Assembly (NCBI RefSeq): GCF_900638025.1 | Contig: NZ_LR134481.1 | Coordinates: 310,001 to 374,000, forward strand | DNA: 64,000 bases | Direction of reading: 5' to 3' | DNA from: Haemophilus parainfluenzae | GTDB taxonomy: Bacteria > Pseudomonadota > Gammaproteobacteria > Enterobacterales > Pasteurellaceae | In this document: piece after piece, positions 39,218 through 49,850 of the stretch | Layout: each line of letters starts with the position of its first letter | How positions within the stretch are numbered: the stretch's first letter is position 1 | Position numbers and translations under genes: made by a program | Notes under the pieces: model-generated | Told to the model about the DNA's origin: nothing | The model's input: the letters and a program-made list of their open reading frames with translations, nothing else | Database searches by the model: none

Positions 39218-39508
39218 ATGGCCATTCAAACTGAAAAACCAATTGAATGTGTAGGTTGTAATACTTTTGATATGAAATCATTGTTTGATAATAGCGATTG
39301 TAGTTTACCTATCGAACAGTTTTACGCCACTCGTCAAGATGCAGAAGGTGCATTGGAATATTTCACGTTAAAAGCACGTGATATCGAAAGTGAACCTTGT
39401 CAAATTCAGTCTGAAATTCAACAGGTTGAAGAAGGATATGTGCTTAAAGCGGTGTTCACATTCTGCTGTCAAGCAGAATTAGTGATTTTCCAAATGAAAC
39501 TTGTGTAA
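39218..39508 (+). CDS. YfcZ/YiiS-family (DUF406) protein
   Basis: 96 residues, starting [20 protein letters not shown], with [20 protein letters not shown] and a C-terminal beta hairpin ([20 protein letters not shown]). This matches the small DUF406 family of unknown function found in enterics and Pasteurellaceae. ATG at 39218 is used because AAGGAG lies just upstream and the longer frame runs through the trpS terminator. Confidence 0.75.
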   Translation: MAIQTEKPIECVGCNTFDMKSLFDNSDCSLPIEQFYATRQDAEGALEYFTLKARDIESEPCQIQSEIQQVEEGYVLKAVFTFCCQAELVIFQMKLV

Positions 39509-39540
39509 GTGATAACTTACTCTATAAAACCGCGCTATTT

Positions 39541-40329
39541 GTGACCGCACTTTCGAATATTTATGTTCCCCTGCATCGTATTATTCCTTTCTCTAATGTG
39601 GAAGGGCAGGGGAATCGTACCAGTATTTTCTTACAAGGCTGTAAGCTAAACTGCCTTTATTGCCATAATCCAGAAACGATTCCTCGTTATGCGGAAGGGG
39701 CTAATCAAGTCAGTTTGCAATATTTGTATGAACAAGTTATGGAGGCTGTGCCTTTTATTCGTGGTGTGACGGTTTCTGGTGGCGAGCCTACCATTCATCA
39801 TAAAAAGCTCATTCCATTGTTTCAAAAACTACGTAAGGAAGGGCTAACTTGCTATTTAGATAGCAGTGGTTTCTTTGAATTTGAGGCAATTCGTCCTTTA
39901 ATTGATGTGACTGATAAATTTCTTTTTGATCTGAAGGGAGAAGGGCTTGGTTTACAAAGTTTATGCTTTGATAGACAAAATCGTCAAGGCATTGTCCCTC
40001 AAACTATCATCCCCATTCATCAACATATCAAGCAAGAAAATTTAGATCGCAATTTAAAGAACTTAGCACAACTTTTGCCATTAAATAAAGTGGAAGAAGT
40101 GCGGTTAGTTTATGTGGCGAATTTTTTTGATTCAGAACAGTTGGTGGAAAAAGTCGCTTCCTTATTGAAAAATTATCAGGATGTTTTGTTCAAAATTATT
40201 CGAATGCACACAAAAGGTGCACGAGACGCTGAAGGGCTCACTCCTTATGTCCCAACTGTTGAGCAGACCCAAGAACTTGAAAACTATGCGAAATCTTGTG
40301 GTCTGACCAAAATTGTGACCATTTTATAA
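39541..40329 (+). CDS. yjjW: Radical SAM glycyl-radical-enzyme activase (YjjW-like)
   Basis: 262 residues. The N-terminal IPFSNVEGQGNRTSIFLQGC leads into the cluster motif C34-x3-C38-x2-C41, then the GVTVSGGEPT SAM-binding motif. This is the layout of PFL-activating enzymes, which install the glycyl radical on a partner. It lacks the extra ferredoxin insert of larger activases. The start appears to be GTG at 39541, overlapping an uptake core (39544-39552), so the N-terminal MTAL is encoded by that signal. Lies before nupC-deoD; the glycyl-radical partner YjjI is not in the window, and the YjjW subgroup call is by resemblance. Confidence 0.8.
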   Translation: MTALSNIYVPLHRIIPFSNVEGQGNRTSIFLQGCKLNCLYCHNPETIPRYAEGANQVSLQYLYEQVMEAVPFIRGVTVSGGEPTIHHKKLIPLFQKLRKEGLTCYLDSSGFFEFEAIRPLIDVTDKFLFDLKGEGLGLQSLCFDRQNRQGIVPQTIIPIHQHIKQENLDRNLKNLAQLLPLNKVEEVRLVYVANFFDSEQLVEKVASLLKNYQDVLFKIIRMHTKGARDAEGLTPYVPTVEQTQELENYAKSCGLTKIVTIL

Positions 40330-40434
40330 GCAAACATATCGAAAAGTAGCAAAAATATTCCGACTTTTTACTGAAAAACAAGTAGAATAGGACAATTTTA
40401 TTCACTTACTTATAGAACCAATCTAGAGGGAAAA

Positions 40435-41682
40435 ATGGGCATTTTAAGTAGCATTTTAGGCATTGTCGTATTACTGATCATTGCCGTCTTATTTTCAAAT
40501 AATCGTAAGGCGATTAATTTACGTACTGTATTAGGGGCTTTGGCGATCCAAATCGGATTTGCGGCCCTTATTTTGTATGTGCCGTTTGGTCGAGATGTAT
40601 TACAAGCGACGGCAAATGGTGTATCAAATGTTATCGCCTATGGTAATGAAGGGATTAACTTCGTCTTTGGTGGCTTAGCGGATCCTTCAAATGCCGGCTT
40701 TATCTTTGCAGTGAAAGTGTTACCAATCATCGTCTTTTTCTCTGGTTTAATTTCTGTGCTTTATTACTTAGGCATTATGCAAGTTGTCATCAAAGTGATT
40801 GGTGGTGCATTACAAGCCGCATTAGGTACATCAAAAGCAGAATCTATGTCTGCTGCAGCGAACATCTTCGTAGGTCAAACAGAGGCACCGCTAGTGGTTC
40901 GTCCCTACATTAAAAACATGACCCAATCTGAATTATTCGCCATTATGGCGGGTGGTACAGCTTCTATCGCGGGTTCAGTGATGGCGGGTTATGCAGAAAT
41001 GGGCGTACCCTTGACTTACTTAATTGCCGCCTCTTTCATGGCTGCTCCAGCAGGTTTATTATTTGCGAAAATTTTATTCCCACAAACTGAACAATTTATC
41101 GATAAACAACCTGATACAGACGATAGCGAAAAACCGACTAACGTGCTTGAAGCAATGGCGGGCGGTGCCAGTGCAGGTATGCAATTAGCATTAAACGTGG
41201 GGGCAATGTTAATCGCATTCGTTGGTTTAATTGCTTTAATTAACGGCATTCTAGGTGGTGTTGGCGGCTGGTTTGGTTATGGCGACTTAACCTTACAATC
41301 AATCTTAGGTTGGATATTCAAACCATTAGCATACCTAATTGGGGTATCTTGGGATGAATCCGCAATCGCAGGCCAAATGATTGGGATGAAATTAGCGGTA
41401 AATGAATTTGTAGGTTACCTAGAATTTGCCAAATACTTACAACCCGATACAACTGTTGTGCTAAGTGAAAAAACCAAAGCAATCATTACATTTGCTCTAT
41501 GTGGTTTTGCTAACTTCAGCTCTATCGCAATCTTAATCGGCGGTATCGGTGGTATGGCGCCAAACCGTCGTGGTGATGTTGCACGCTTAGGTTTAAAAGC
41601 AGTTATTGCAGGTACATTAGCTAACTTAATGAGTGCTACTATCGCTGGTTTATTCATCGAATTAAGCGGCGTAGCATTATAA
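40435..41682 (+). CDS. nupC: Concentrative nucleoside transporter NupC
   Basis: 415 residues with about 10 membrane segments. CNT family motifs [39 protein letters not shown] and [13 protein letters not shown], then [20 protein letters not shown]. Imports nucleosides with H+ or Na+. Upstream of deoD, which cleaves imported purine nucleosides. Confidence 0.95.
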   Translation: MGILSSILGIVVLLIIAVLFSNNRKAINLRTVLGALAIQIGFAALILYVPFGRDVLQATANGVSNVIAYGNEGINFVFGGLADPSNAGFIFAVKVLPIIVFFSGLISVLYYLGIMQVVIKVIGGALQAALGTSKAESMSAAANIFVGQTEAPLVVRPYIKNMTQSELFAIMAGGTASIAGSVMAGYAEMGVPLTYLIAASFMAAPAGLLFAKILFPQTEQFIDKQPDTDDSEKPTNVLEAMAGGASAGMQLALNVGAMLIAFVGLIALINGILGGVGGWFGYGDLTLQSILGWIFKPLAYLIGVSWDESAIAGQMIGMKLAVNEFVGYLEFAKYLQPDTTVVLSEKTKAIITFALCGFANFSSIAILIGGIGGMAPNRRGDVARLGLKAVIAGTLANLMSATIAGLFIELSGVAL

Positions 41683-41717
41683 TTAAAATGTGGTGAATTT
41701 AACCACGCTTTATCTCT

Positions 41718-41744
41718 CAACACCACGAATCATTCGTGGTGTTG
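41718..41744 (+). terminator. Strong hairpin between nupC and deoD
   Basis: CAACACCACGAAT and ATTCGTGGTGTTG form a 13-bp stem around one base. It is not followed by a clear T-run, so it may be an mRNA-stabilising or partial termination structure. Confidence 0.7.
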
Positions 41745-41756
41745 TACTTTAAAACA

Positions 41757-41772
41757 AGCGAAAACGTTTGCT
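41757..41772. promoter_or_regulatory. PurR-box-like operator upstream of deoD
   Basis: AGCGAAAACGTTTGCT closely resembles the PurR consensus ACGCAAACGTTTGCGT and the site upstream of purL at 61746. It lies 38 bases before the deoD ATG. Confidence 0.65.
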
Positions 41773-41809
41773 TGAATGACTTTTTATTTATCTACAAGAG
41801 GAAAAAACA

Positions 41810-42526
41810 ATGACTCCACATATTAACGCTCCTGAAGGCGCATTTGCTGATGTTGTATTAATGCCTGGCGATCCGCTTCGTGCAAAATATATTGCTGAAA
41901 CATTCTTAGAAGATGCGAAAGAAGTGACTAACGTTCGCAATATGTTGGGTTATACCGGTACTTATAAAGGTCGTCGTATCTCTATTATGGGTCACGGTAT
42001 GGGTATCCCATCTTGCTCAATTTATGCGAAAGAATTAATTACTGAATATGGCGTGAAAAAAATCATCCGTGTTGGTTCTTGTGGTGCCGTACGTATGGAC
42101 GTTAAATTACGTGATGTCGTGATCGGTCTTGGTGCATGTACAGATTCAAAAGTAAACCGCATTCGTTTCAAAGATCATGATTTTGCGGCAATCGCTGATT
42201 TTGATATGGCACAAGCAGCGGTTCAAGCAGCGAAAGAAAAAGGTAAGCAAGTTCGCGTAGGGAATCTCTTCTCTGCAGACTTATTCTACACCCCAGATTT
42301 CGAAATGTTTGATGTGATGGAAAAATACGGTATCTTAGGCGTAGAAATGGAAGCAGCAGGTATCTATGGCGTAGCCGCAGAATATGGTGCAAAAGCACTT
42401 TGTATCTGTACCGTTTCAGACCATATTCGTACACACGAACAAACTACAGCAGAAGAACGTCAATTAACCTTCAATGATATGATTGAAATTGCGTTAGAGT
42501 CAGTATTAATTGGTGATAACGCATAA
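41810..42526 (+). CDS. deoD: Purine nucleoside phosphorylase (DeoD type)
   Basis: 238 residues. Opens [20 protein letters not shown], with [13 protein letters not shown] (phosphate site), [29 protein letters not shown] and CTVSDHIRT (catalytic Asp). Hexameric enzyme splitting purine nucleosides into base and (deoxy)ribose-1-phosphate. Separated from nupC by a hairpin and a PurR-like box, so it may have its own promoter. Confidence 0.98.
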   Translation: MTPHINAPEGAFADVVLMPGDPLRAKYIAETFLEDAKEVTNVRNMLGYTGTYKGRRISIMGHGMGIPSCSIYAKELITEYGVKKIIRVGSCGAVRMDVKLRDVVIGLGACTDSKVNRIRFKDHDFAAIADFDMAQAAVQAAKEKGKQVRVGNLFSADLFYTPDFEMFDVMEKYGILGVEMEAAGIYGVAAEYGAKALCICTVSDHIRTHEQTTAEERQLTFNDMIEIALESVLIGDNA

Positions 42527-42549
42527 TCTTTCCGATTAATAGAATAAAA

Positions 42550-42586
42550 AAGTGCGGTCAAGTTTGATCTGACCGCTCTTTTGTTT
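42550..42586. terminator. Bidirectional terminator between deoD and greB
   Basis: AAGTGCGGTCA (42550-42560) pairs with TGACCGCTCTT (42570-42580); T-runs lie on both sides. Confidence 0.85.
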
Positions 42587-42596
42587 TCTATACTTG

Positions 42597-43073
42597 CTAT
42601 TTTTCATACCAAATTCGGTTTACATAGAGCATCACTTTACCAGAGGGTGTTTCCACATGAATTTCATCATCAACGCCTTTTCCGATTAAAGCGCGTGCGA
42701 CAGGAGAATCAATGGAGATCCAGTTTTTAGCGGGATCGAATTCATCGCAGCCGACAAGGCGATATTGCTTCACTTCACCTTCTTCATCTTCTAGCTCAAC
42801 CCATGCACCGAAAAATACTTTGCCTTCTTGTTTCGGGTGGTAATCCACGATTTGTAGCACTTCTAAGCGTTTGGAAAGGAAACGCACACGGCGATCAATT
42901 TCACGTAAACGACGTTTACCGTAAATATATTCTGCATTCTCGCTACGGTCACCAAGCGCGGCAGCATCTGAAACGGCTTGGGTAACTTTCGGGCGTTCTT
43001 CTTTCCACAAAAACTTAAGTTCTTGGTCAAGCGCAAGCCAGCCTTGACGGGTAATGTAATTTGATTTTGCCAT
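42597..43073 (-). CDS. greB: Transcript cleavage factor GreB
   Basis: 158 residues. N-terminal coiled coil with the GreB tip DAAALGDRSENAEYIYGKRR, then an FKBP-like C-terminal domain (VFFGAWVELEDEEGEVKQYR). It rescues backtracked RNA polymerase by stimulating RNA cleavage. Divergent from tex, as in E. coli. Confidence 0.97.
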   Translation of the reverse strand: MAKSNYITRQGWLALDQELKFLWKEERPKVTQAVSDAAALGDRSENAEYIYGKRRLREIDRRVRFLSKRLEVLQIVDYHPKQEGKVFFGAWVELEDEEGEVKQYRLVGCDEFDPAKNWISIDSPVARALIGKGVDDEIHVETPSGKVMLYVNRIWYEK

Positions 43074-43172
43074 AATGAAAATAAAAGAAATTTTTTGAAT
43101 TATATTTGAGCCTGTTGTCTAAAACCAGTATTCTATTCTCGTTTTTATCGAATCCTTTCATAACAAAGAAGT

Positions 43173-45491
43173 ATGACAATGTTAAATCAACAAATTAGCC
43201 AAATTATTGCGGCAGAATTAACCGTTCAACCCCAACAAATCCTCGCAGCCATTCAATTATTAGATGATGGTAACACCATTCCATTTATTGCCCGTTACCG
43301 TAAAGAAGCCACAGGTGGCTTGGATGACACCCAACTTCGTCATTTTGAAACCCGTTTAATTTATTTACGTGAATTAGAAGATCGTCGTCAAACCATTTTG
43401 AAATCTATTGAAGAGCAAGGGAAATTGACTGATGAATTGCGTGACAAAATCCATGCGACACAAAGCAAAACCGAATTAGAAGATTTGTATTTGCCGTACA
43501 AACCAAAACGTCGCACCAAAGGTCAAATTGCGATTGAAGCCGGTCTTGAGCCATTGGCTGATTTACTTTGGAATGAGCCGAAAAATGATCCTGAAACGGC
43601 AGCCGCGGAATTTGTGAACGCAGATAAAGGTGTAACAGATACTAAGGTAGCCCTTGATGGCGCACGCTATATTTTAATGGAGCGTTTTGCTGAAGATGCG
43701 GGTTTATTAGCGAAAGTCCGTGATTATTTAGCAAAAAATGCGGTTATTGTATCTAAAGTGATCGAAGGCAAAGAAACGGAAGGCGCAAAATTCCAAGATT
43801 ATTTCGACCACCAAGAATTATTGAAAAATGTGCCTTCTCACCGTGCATTAGCGATGTTCCGTGGCCGTAATGAGGGCATTTTACAATTAAGCTTAAATGC
43901 TGATCCTGATGCGGAAGAGGGAAGCCGCCAAAGCTATTGTGAAGAGATTATTCGTGATTATTTAGATGTACGTTTCACTGGCCAGCCAGCGGATAAATGG
44001 CGTGAGCAAGTGATTGCGTGGACATGGAAAATCAAAGTGTCGTTACATTTAGAAACCGAATTAATGGCAAGTTTACGTGAAAAAGCGGAAGAAGAGGCTA
44101 TTGATGTTTTCGCTCGAAATCTGACCGCACTTTTAATGGCGGCACCGGCTGGCGCAAAATGCACCATGGGCTTGGACCCAGGCTTACGTACGGGGGTTAA
44201 AGTCGCAGTGGTGGATAACACGGGTAAATTATTAGATACCACCACCATTTATCCACATACGGGGCGTGAAGCTGAAGCGCAAGTGGCGATTTTCAGCTTA
44301 ATCCGCAAACATAACGTGGAATTAATTGCCATTGGTAACGGTACGGCTTCTCGTGAAACAGAACGTTTTGCGAAAGAAGTGATTAAAGAAATCAAAGAAA
44401 ATAAACCACAAACCGTTGTAGTAAGCGAAGCGGGCGCATCGGTTTATTCTGCTTCTGAATTTGCCGCAAATGAATTCCCGAATTTAGATGTATCTTTACG
44501 GGGTGCGGTCTCTATTGCACGTCGTTTACAAGATCCATTGGCAGAATTAGTGAAAATCGAACCGAAAGCCATTGGTGTAGGCCAATATCAGCACGATGTA
44601 AACCAAACCCAACTTGCGCGTAAACTCGATGCAGTGGTGGAAGACTGTGTAAACGCGGTAGGGGTAGATTTGAATACAGCATCCGCACCATTGCTTGCTC
44701 GCGTGGCAGGGATGACAAAAACCTTAGCACAAAACATTGTGGAATATCGTGATGAAAATGGCCGTTTTGAAAGCCGTAGCGAATTAAAAAAAGTGCCACG
44801 TTTAGGGCCAAAAGCCTTTGAGCAATGTGCGGGCTTTATGCGTATTGCTGAAGGGAAAAATCCACTTGATGCTTCAGGTGTTCACCCGGAAGCTTATCCT
44901 GTGGTCGAAAAAATCTTGCAAGCGACAGCACAATCTATTCAAGATTTAATGGGTAATGCGGGTGTGGTACGCCAACTTGATGCGAAACAATTTATTGATG
45001 AGCAATTTGGTTTACCGACCGTCCAAGATATTTTCAAAGAGTTGGAAAAACCAGGACGCGATCCGCGTGGTGAATTCAAGACCGCTGTATTCGCAGAAGG
45101 CGTGGAAGAAATCACCGATTTAAAACCGGGTATGATTTTAGAAGGTACCGTCACCAATGTGACTAATTTCGGCGCATTTGTGGATATCGGCGTTCACCAA
45201 GACGGTTTAGTACACATTTCATCATTAAGCGATAAATTCATAGAAGATCCACACCAAGTGGTGAAAACCGGCGATATCGTGAAAGTGAAAGTATTGGAAG
45301 TGGATGTGCCGCGTAAACGTATTGCGTTGACGATGCGACTAGATGAAAGTGCGGTCAAAAATGACGGCAAATCTGACCGCACTTTAAGTGCCAAACCAAA
45401 AAGTAATTCACCTCGCCAAGATCGCAATCCAAGAGGAAATAGTACGATGGGTAATGCCTTTGCCGATGCGTTGAAAAATTGGAAAAAATAA
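43173..45491 (+). CDS. tex: Tex/YhgF RNA-binding transcription accessory protein
   Basis: 772 residues. Helical N-terminal region, a YqgF-like domain ([20 protein letters not shown]), helix-hairpin-helix motifs ([20 protein letters not shown]) and a C-terminal S1 domain ([20 protein letters not shown]). Involved in transcription and RNA metabolism. ATG at 43173 or 43179 is possible. Uptake cores near 45348 and 45378 form an inverted pair inside the 3' coding region. Confidence 0.96.
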   Translation: MTMLNQQISQIIAAELTVQPQQILAAIQLLDDGNTIPFIARYRKEATGGLDDTQLRHFETRLIYLRELEDRRQTILKSIEEQGKLTDELRDKIHATQSKTELEDLYLPYKPKRRTKGQIAIEAGLEPLADLLWNEPKNDPETAAAEFVNADKGVTDTKVALDGARYILMERFAEDAGLLAKVRDYLAKNAVIVSKVIEGKETEGAKFQDYFDHQELLKNVPSHRALAMFRGRNEGILQLSLNADPDAEEGSRQSYCEEIIRDYLDVRFTGQPADKWREQVIAWTWKIKVSLHLETELMASLREKAEEEAIDVFARNLTALLMAAPAGAKCTMGLDPGLRTGVKVAVVDNTGKLLDTTTIYPHTGREAEAQVAIFSLIRKHNVELIAIGNGTASRETERFAKEVIKEIKENKPQTVVVSEAGASVYSASEFAANEFPNLDVSLRGAVSIARRLQDPLAELVKIEPKAIGVGQYQHDVNQTQLARKLDAVVEDCVNAVGVDLNTASAPLLARVAGMTKTLAQNIVEYRDENGRFESRSELKKVPRLGPKAFEQCAGFMRIAEGKNPLDASGVHPEAYPVVEKILQATAQSIQDLMGNAGVVRQLDAKQFIDEQFGLPTVQDIFKELEKPGRDPRGEFKTAVFAEGVEEITDLKPGMILEGTVTNVTNFGAFVDIGVHQDGLVHISSLSDKFIEDPHQVVKTGDIVKVKVLEVDVPRKRIALTMRLDESAVKNDGKSDRTLSAKPKSNSPRQDRNPRGNSTMGNAFADALKNWKK

Positions 45492-45534
45492 TTTCGTCAT
45501 TTAGATGAACATTGTGGCCAAATAAGCGTACAAT

Positions 45535-45570
45535 AAAGGGGATCTGGTCAATCATCCAATCCCCTTTTTT
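45535..45570 (+). terminator. tex terminator
   Basis: AAAGGGGAT (45535-45543) and ATCCCCTTT (45559-45567) with a T-run. Confidence 0.85.
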
Positions 45571-45593
45571 ATTTCAACGAAAGGAATATGCTT

Positions 45594-45974
45594 ATGGAAA
45601 AAGGTATTCTTGGGCCGCATGAAGGCAAGGAACTGGAATTAATGTTAAGGGGCGAAAAGCAAGTGGCATTATTCAATGAGCTTGGTATTCCTGACGCCTT
45701 TCTCCCTTATCTTGAGCAAGGAATGCTTCATTCAAAAACAGTGCAACGTCATGTAAATGATGTTTGCTTAACTGATTTTATTGTCTATTTACCTCAATCT
45801 CTTGCACTCGCTGAACAAATGGAAGTGTTACTTCCTGCAAGCACTGTGAATGGTTTTGATCCAAAAGTGGAACGTGAAATCGGCCGAATTCTTGGCTACC
45901 GAGAAAAAGACATCGAATATTATATTCAGCATTTTCAAGATAATTTAGAGAAGTATCGACAGCAATATAGTTAA
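45594..45974 (+). CDS. Conserved hypothetical cytosolic protein
   Basis: 126 residues, beginning MEKGILGPHEGKELELMLRG. No signal peptide, membrane segment or cysteine motif apart from one cysteine; acidic and mainly helical, with a Tyr/Gln-rich end. I do not recognise a named family. The second of two close ATGs (45594) is chosen because AGGAA at 45582 is then 7 bases away rather than 1. Flanked by terminators on both sides, so it is monocistronic. Confidence 0.65.
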   Translation: MEKGILGPHEGKELELMLRGEKQVALFNELGIPDAFLPYLEQGMLHSKTVQRHVNDVCLTDFIVYLPQSLALAEQMEVLLPASTVNGFDPKVEREIGRILGYREKDIEYYIQHFQDNLEKYRQQYS

Positions 45975-46054
45975 TTGATCAAAATGAAACTAAAACATGT
46001 TCAATACTTAGAATATTAAAATAATATTTTGCGATAATTGCCGTTAGCGCCAAC

Positions 46055-46096
46055 AAAAGTGCGGTTCTAAATAGAAAATAGTTTGACCGCATTTTT
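46055..46096. terminator. Uptake-sequence hairpin between convergent genes
   Basis: AAAAGTGCGGT (46055-46065) and ACCGCATTTTT (46086-46096) form a stem with A/T flanks on both sides. Confidence 0.75.
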
Positions 46097-46111
46097 GTTC
46101 TTTGAGAGAGA

Positions 46112-47203
46112 TTAATCTTGTAATAATCCGCTATTAAACATCGACAATCCCATTGTTTTTAAGCTATCGCGATAAATACCCAGCAAATCTTTCTCCGTAA
46201 TTTTTTGTAACTCATCTAACGGTTTATCTAACGCGGCGACTGTTTCAATCACAAGACCTTGCGGACCGGATTCTTGCGTCGCAATTTCAAATAATGCTTG
46301 TCCACGACGAACATGACTACCCGAGCTAATCAATACGGCATGTTTGATTTTATGTTTCGCTAAAGAGTAACGAGAGAAAAGTGCATTTTCGACGGTTGAA
46401 CGCGCATAGTTATCCGAATAAATACGACTTGCATCAACGCCTTTCTCAATTAACCATTGTTTCATCAAATCCCCTTCGGTTTTATTGTTTTGTGGCACCC
46501 CGCCTGTCACAATAATTAACGCATCTGGATTTTGATTCGCAATTTCTAAGGTTTTCTCTAAACGTTGCACTAAAATGTCATGCATGCTGCCGTCTGGATT
46601 TAAGGCGTATCCCAATGTAATAATCGCCGATTGTGCCGGTAATTTAGTTTCAAGTTTGTCAGTAATTGGCTGATTAACCGCTTTATCAATCACTGCAAAG
46701 ACTTTTTCTAATTTGCTCGCACTTTCTGGGGAAAGTTGTTTTAAGCGTTCTAAATGTTTTGTCGCTTCCGCTTGGTTGCCTTTAAAACGATTCCATGCAG
46801 CCAAGTAAGTATGTGCTTTCACATCATCTGGCGCCACATCAAGCACTTTTTGGTAAAGCTCAATGGCTTTATCGGTATTGCCGTTATAAATATTGGCATT
46901 CGCTGCACCAAACAAAAAATCCACACGATAAGGCTCAAGCTTATACGCTTCTAATAAAAGATCCGCAATACGCTCCATATTGGAAGGAAGTTTCGCGGTA
47001 AAACCCGCATTTGAAACACGAGCCGGTGAGTTTTGGATTTTCACTGCTTGTTCAAGCAATTCATCCACAACCTGTCTTTGAGTAAGAAGTTGTTGATAAT
47101 TTAATTGAGGCTCAAGCACTTTCACTTCTGCCATGCTAGCAAAGCTGTTTACTGCTAGAGATGAAAGCACCGCAAGTAAGGAAACTTTGAAGATTTTTTG
47201 CAT
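46112..47203 (-). CDS. Exported TPR protein with DUF218 (YdcF/SanA/ElyC-like) domain
   Basis: 363 residues. Sec signal peptide to about residue 22 (SFA-S). Residues about 90-160 form TPR repeats (LFGAANANIYNGNTDKAIEL, then YLAAWNRFKGNQAEATKHLE). The C-terminal part from about 190 is a DUF218 domain: AIITLGYALNPDG, ALIIVTGGVPQNNKTEG and DNYARSTVENALFS, then AVLISSGSHVRRGQALF. DUF218 proteins act at the envelope, some in vancomycin sensitivity or undecaprenyl-phosphate metabolism. The role here is not known. Confidence 0.82.
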   Translation of the reverse strand: MQKIFKVSLLAVLSSLAVNSFASMAEVKVLEPQLNYQQLLTQRQVVDELLEQAVKIQNSPARVSNAGFTAKLPSNMERIADLLLEAYKLEPYRVDFLFGAANANIYNGNTDKAIELYQKVLDVAPDDVKAHTYLAAWNRFKGNQAEATKHLERLKQLSPESASKLEKVFAVIDKAVNQPITDKLETKLPAQSAIITLGYALNPDGSMHDILVQRLEKTLEIANQNPDALIIVTGGVPQNNKTEGDLMKQWLIEKGVDASRIYSDNYARSTVENALFSRYSLAKHKIKHAVLISSGSHVRRGQALFEIATQESGPQGLVIETVAALDKPLDELQKITEKDLLGIYRDSLKTMGLSMFNSGLLQD

Positions 47204-47233
47204 AATTAATTCCCCATATTGGATTGAATAACC

Positions 47234-47271
47234 AAAAGAGCGGTCACTTTTTTATCAGTTTCCGCTCTTTT
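47234..47271 (-). terminator. glpABC terminator
   Basis: AAAAGAGCGG (47234-47243) and CCGCTCTTTT (47262-47271); the arms carry the uptake-like GAGCGGTC. It lies three bases past the glpC stop. Confidence 0.75.
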
Positions 47272-47273
47272 CA

Positions 47274-48551
47274 CTAAGCTTGATTCATCGACATACACAA
47301 TAAGGTCAATGGATGGATACAAGTCACATTAGATGACATATCGATCTGCCATTTACAAGTTTGGCATTCAGAGATCACGTAATCAAATCCGCCTGCATTG
47401 ATGTTATCGAATAAGTTTTTACCGATAGATTGGGAAACCTCGTAGTTTTCTTCTTTAAAACCGTATGTTCCCGCGATACCACAACATTGTGATGGCAACA
47501 TCACCACTTCTAAGCCTGGAATTTGTTTTAACACTTCCAAGGTGTATGGTGCCCAACCTGCTTTATCCACGTGACATGCGGTATGATAAGCCACACGCAA
47601 TTTCAATGGTTTAAGCGGTAAGGTTTTGCCTTCTTTAAAGAGTTGATATAAGAATGGTGTCACCATGTGAATATGCGGACGAACTTTCGCATTATCGATA
47701 CCTAAAATATGATGATATTCATCACGTAAATTTAAGGTACAACTTGATGCTTCGCTGATCACATCCAAGCCATTTTCATCCACCATTTTGCTAATGTAAT
47801 CAGTGTTAAATTGCGCTATTTTCTTCGCACGTTCTGGGAATTGGTTCACGCTTAATGGCAAGCCACAGCATTTTTCTTTTTCCAATAACACCACGCCAAT
47901 ATTCATAGCATTGAACACTTGAATAAATTCTTTACCCAATTGTGGATTATTGTAGTTCACATAACAACCGTGATAATAGGCCACTTTGCGTTCAAATTTT
48001 TGTTGGCTTTCCACCATTTTTTTCATATACCAGCTGCGGAACGTACCAAAGGAATATTTTGGTAACGTACGATGGCGGCTAATTTTCAATGCTTTTTCCA
48101 ACACAAATTTTGTCGCTTTCAAACCAGTGATGGTATTAACAATCGGTGCTAGCGGTGTATTAAGTGAACCCATAATATCGGTGTTACTTAAAATCGCATC
48201 ACGTAATTTTTGCACGGTTGGCTTGTGTTGTTGAGCAAGGTATTTGTTTCTTGCACGAACGATAATGTCACCAATTTTTACATCAGATGGACAGGCAATT
48301 TCACAACGTTTACAGTTAGTGCAGTATTTCAATGCTTCATCATAAAGCTCAGCTGATTTTAGGCGTAAACGCTCACCATCCGGGCCTGATTGTTTTGGAC
48401 CTGGATAGTTTGGATTTTGACGCGAAACCGGACATACTGCTGTACACGCCGTACATTTAATGCAGCTCTCGAAGCTTTCATCAAAGGCATCATGATGTTG
48501 TGGTGCATTAAGGGATTGTTTTGCATTTTCAATTAATTGTTGAATGTTCAT
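47274..48551 (-). CDS. glpC: Anaerobic glycerol-3-phosphate dehydrogenase subunit C
   Basis: 425 residues. N-terminal dicluster ferredoxin with CIKCTACTAVCPVSRQNP and CTNCKRCEIACPSD, and two CCG domains (AYYHGCYVNY...EKCCGLPLS and AYHTACHVDK...SQCCGIAGTYG). Membrane-anchoring iron-sulfur subunit passing electrons from GlpAB to the menaquinone pool. Starts 9 bases after glpB. Confidence 0.97.
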   Translation of the reverse strand: MNIQQLIENAKQSLNAPQHHDAFDESFESCIKCTACTAVCPVSRQNPNYPGPKQSGPDGERLRLKSAELYDEALKYCTNCKRCEIACPSDVKIGDIIVRARNKYLAQQHKPTVQKLRDAILSNTDIMGSLNTPLAPIVNTITGLKATKFVLEKALKISRHRTLPKYSFGTFRSWYMKKMVESQQKFERKVAYYHGCYVNYNNPQLGKEFIQVFNAMNIGVVLLEKEKCCGLPLSVNQFPERAKKIAQFNTDYISKMVDENGLDVISEASSCTLNLRDEYHHILGIDNAKVRPHIHMVTPFLYQLFKEGKTLPLKPLKLRVAYHTACHVDKAGWAPYTLEVLKQIPGLEVVMLPSQCCGIAGTYGFKEENYEVSQSIGKNLFDNINAGGFDYVISECQTCKWQIDMSSNVTCIHPLTLLCMSMNQA

Positions 48552-48560
48552 AACGCCTCC

Positions 48561-49850
48561 TTAATGTATGTTGTGAAGAATTTCATCCGCAACAGCAAGC
48601 GCTGTTACCACTGCCACGCCTGAACCACAACCGAGTTCTAGCGCATTGAAACCACCAATCACATTACCCACCGCATATAAATTCGTTAAAAATTGACCGC
48701 TCTTTTTCACTTGGCATTGCGCGTTAATCGCCACACCTGCAGATTGGTACGGTTGTGGATTTGAGAAACGGTGATCTGTCCAAGTAAAACGATCGGTATC
48801 GTTAAAGCCTTCCACACCGATAATGTCAGAATGGAATACGGGCTCGTAGATTTTATCGAATTCAGAAACTAAACCTTTACTGAAGAAACTGCCAGAAGCT
48901 AAGACGAAATGCTCTGCCGTGATTTCTTCATCTTCGTGCAAACGCGTTTGAATAGCGCGAACTTTGTTACCATCAAAATGCGCTTTTAATGCACTATCAC
49001 CATTCATCATGAGTCCGCCTAATTTCTCAAAACGATGGCGTAATTGAATACGTTGGCGCATACCTAATAAAGACGGCGGTAAGGTTGGTAATTCAAATAA
49101 TGGCAAGCCAGTTGCTTTGCGAAGTGACTCCATAAACTCTTGATTTTCTAAACCGAAACAAGCTGGTAGGAAAATTGCTTCAGTGCCTTTGGCTGCTTCT
49201 TTCATTTCAGCCACCAGATCATCAAATTTCAGTTTATATTCTAAAACTTGTGCAATATTTACACTGCGGAATTCGCGCGAATTTGCACGTAACTGATCCA
49301 ATTCAGGAATATTTAAAAAGCCTGTTTTCACTTCACAATGAGCAAATTGTGGATTGAGTGTAAGGTTATCCGCCAATAATTCTGGTTGGAAATCGTGATA
49401 GCCTTCAATGCCTAAAACCGCAATTTTTTTATACGGGAATGGTGTTTCGCCTTGTACAGTTGGCACACTATTTGGTGAAAGCCATGCACCACGTAAGCTA
49501 CCTAAACCCGTTACGCGAAGATGATTTTCTGCACTTGAGCCAATTAAATCTAAATTTAACGATTCCGCTAATTTTTCGAAATCTTGTGCTTTCGCTAATA
49601 CACGTTCAGCCCCCATGATGCTATAGGGGTGTTGTGGTAATTGAGCGGAAAGTGCGGTCAAATTTTCAGAAATATTTTCAACAAACGCACCATTTGGTAA
49701 ACGGCTTAATAAATCTAATGAGCCGGATGCAAAATCAATCGCCGCTTGGCCGTTATTAATAATGACACAACGTTTGCCTTGTTCTTGTAGGGCGATGCCG
49801 CAAGTTAAACCTGCAAGGCCACCACCAATAATCACTACATCAAAATTCAT
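48561..49850 (-). CDS. glpB: Anaerobic glycerol-3-phosphate dehydrogenase subunit B
   Basis: 429 residues. Begins [20 protein letters not shown], a Rossmann FAD motif, and ends with [20 protein letters not shown]. The ATG at 49850 is chosen because the FAD motif must lie at the N-terminus; it overlaps the end of glpA by 11 bases, giving translational coupling. Contains an uptake core near 49654. Confidence 0.97.
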   Translation of the reverse strand: MNFDVVIIGGGLAGLTCGIALQEQGKRCVIINNGQAAIDFASGSLDLLSRLPNGAFVENISENLTALSAQLPQHPYSIMGAERVLAKAQDFEKLAESLNLDLIGSSAENHLRVTGLGSLRGAWLSPNSVPTVQGETPFPYKKIAVLGIEGYHDFQPELLADNLTLNPQFAHCEVKTGFLNIPELDQLRANSREFRSVNIAQVLEYKLKFDDLVAEMKEAAKGTEAIFLPACFGLENQEFMESLRKATGLPLFELPTLPPSLLGMRQRIQLRHRFEKLGGLMMNGDSALKAHFDGNKVRAIQTRLHEDEEITAEHFVLASGSFFSKGLVSEFDKIYEPVFHSDIIGVEGFNDTDRFTWTDHRFSNPQPYQSAGVAINAQCQVKKSGQFLTNLYAVGNVIGGFNALELGCGSGVAVVTALAVADEILHNIH

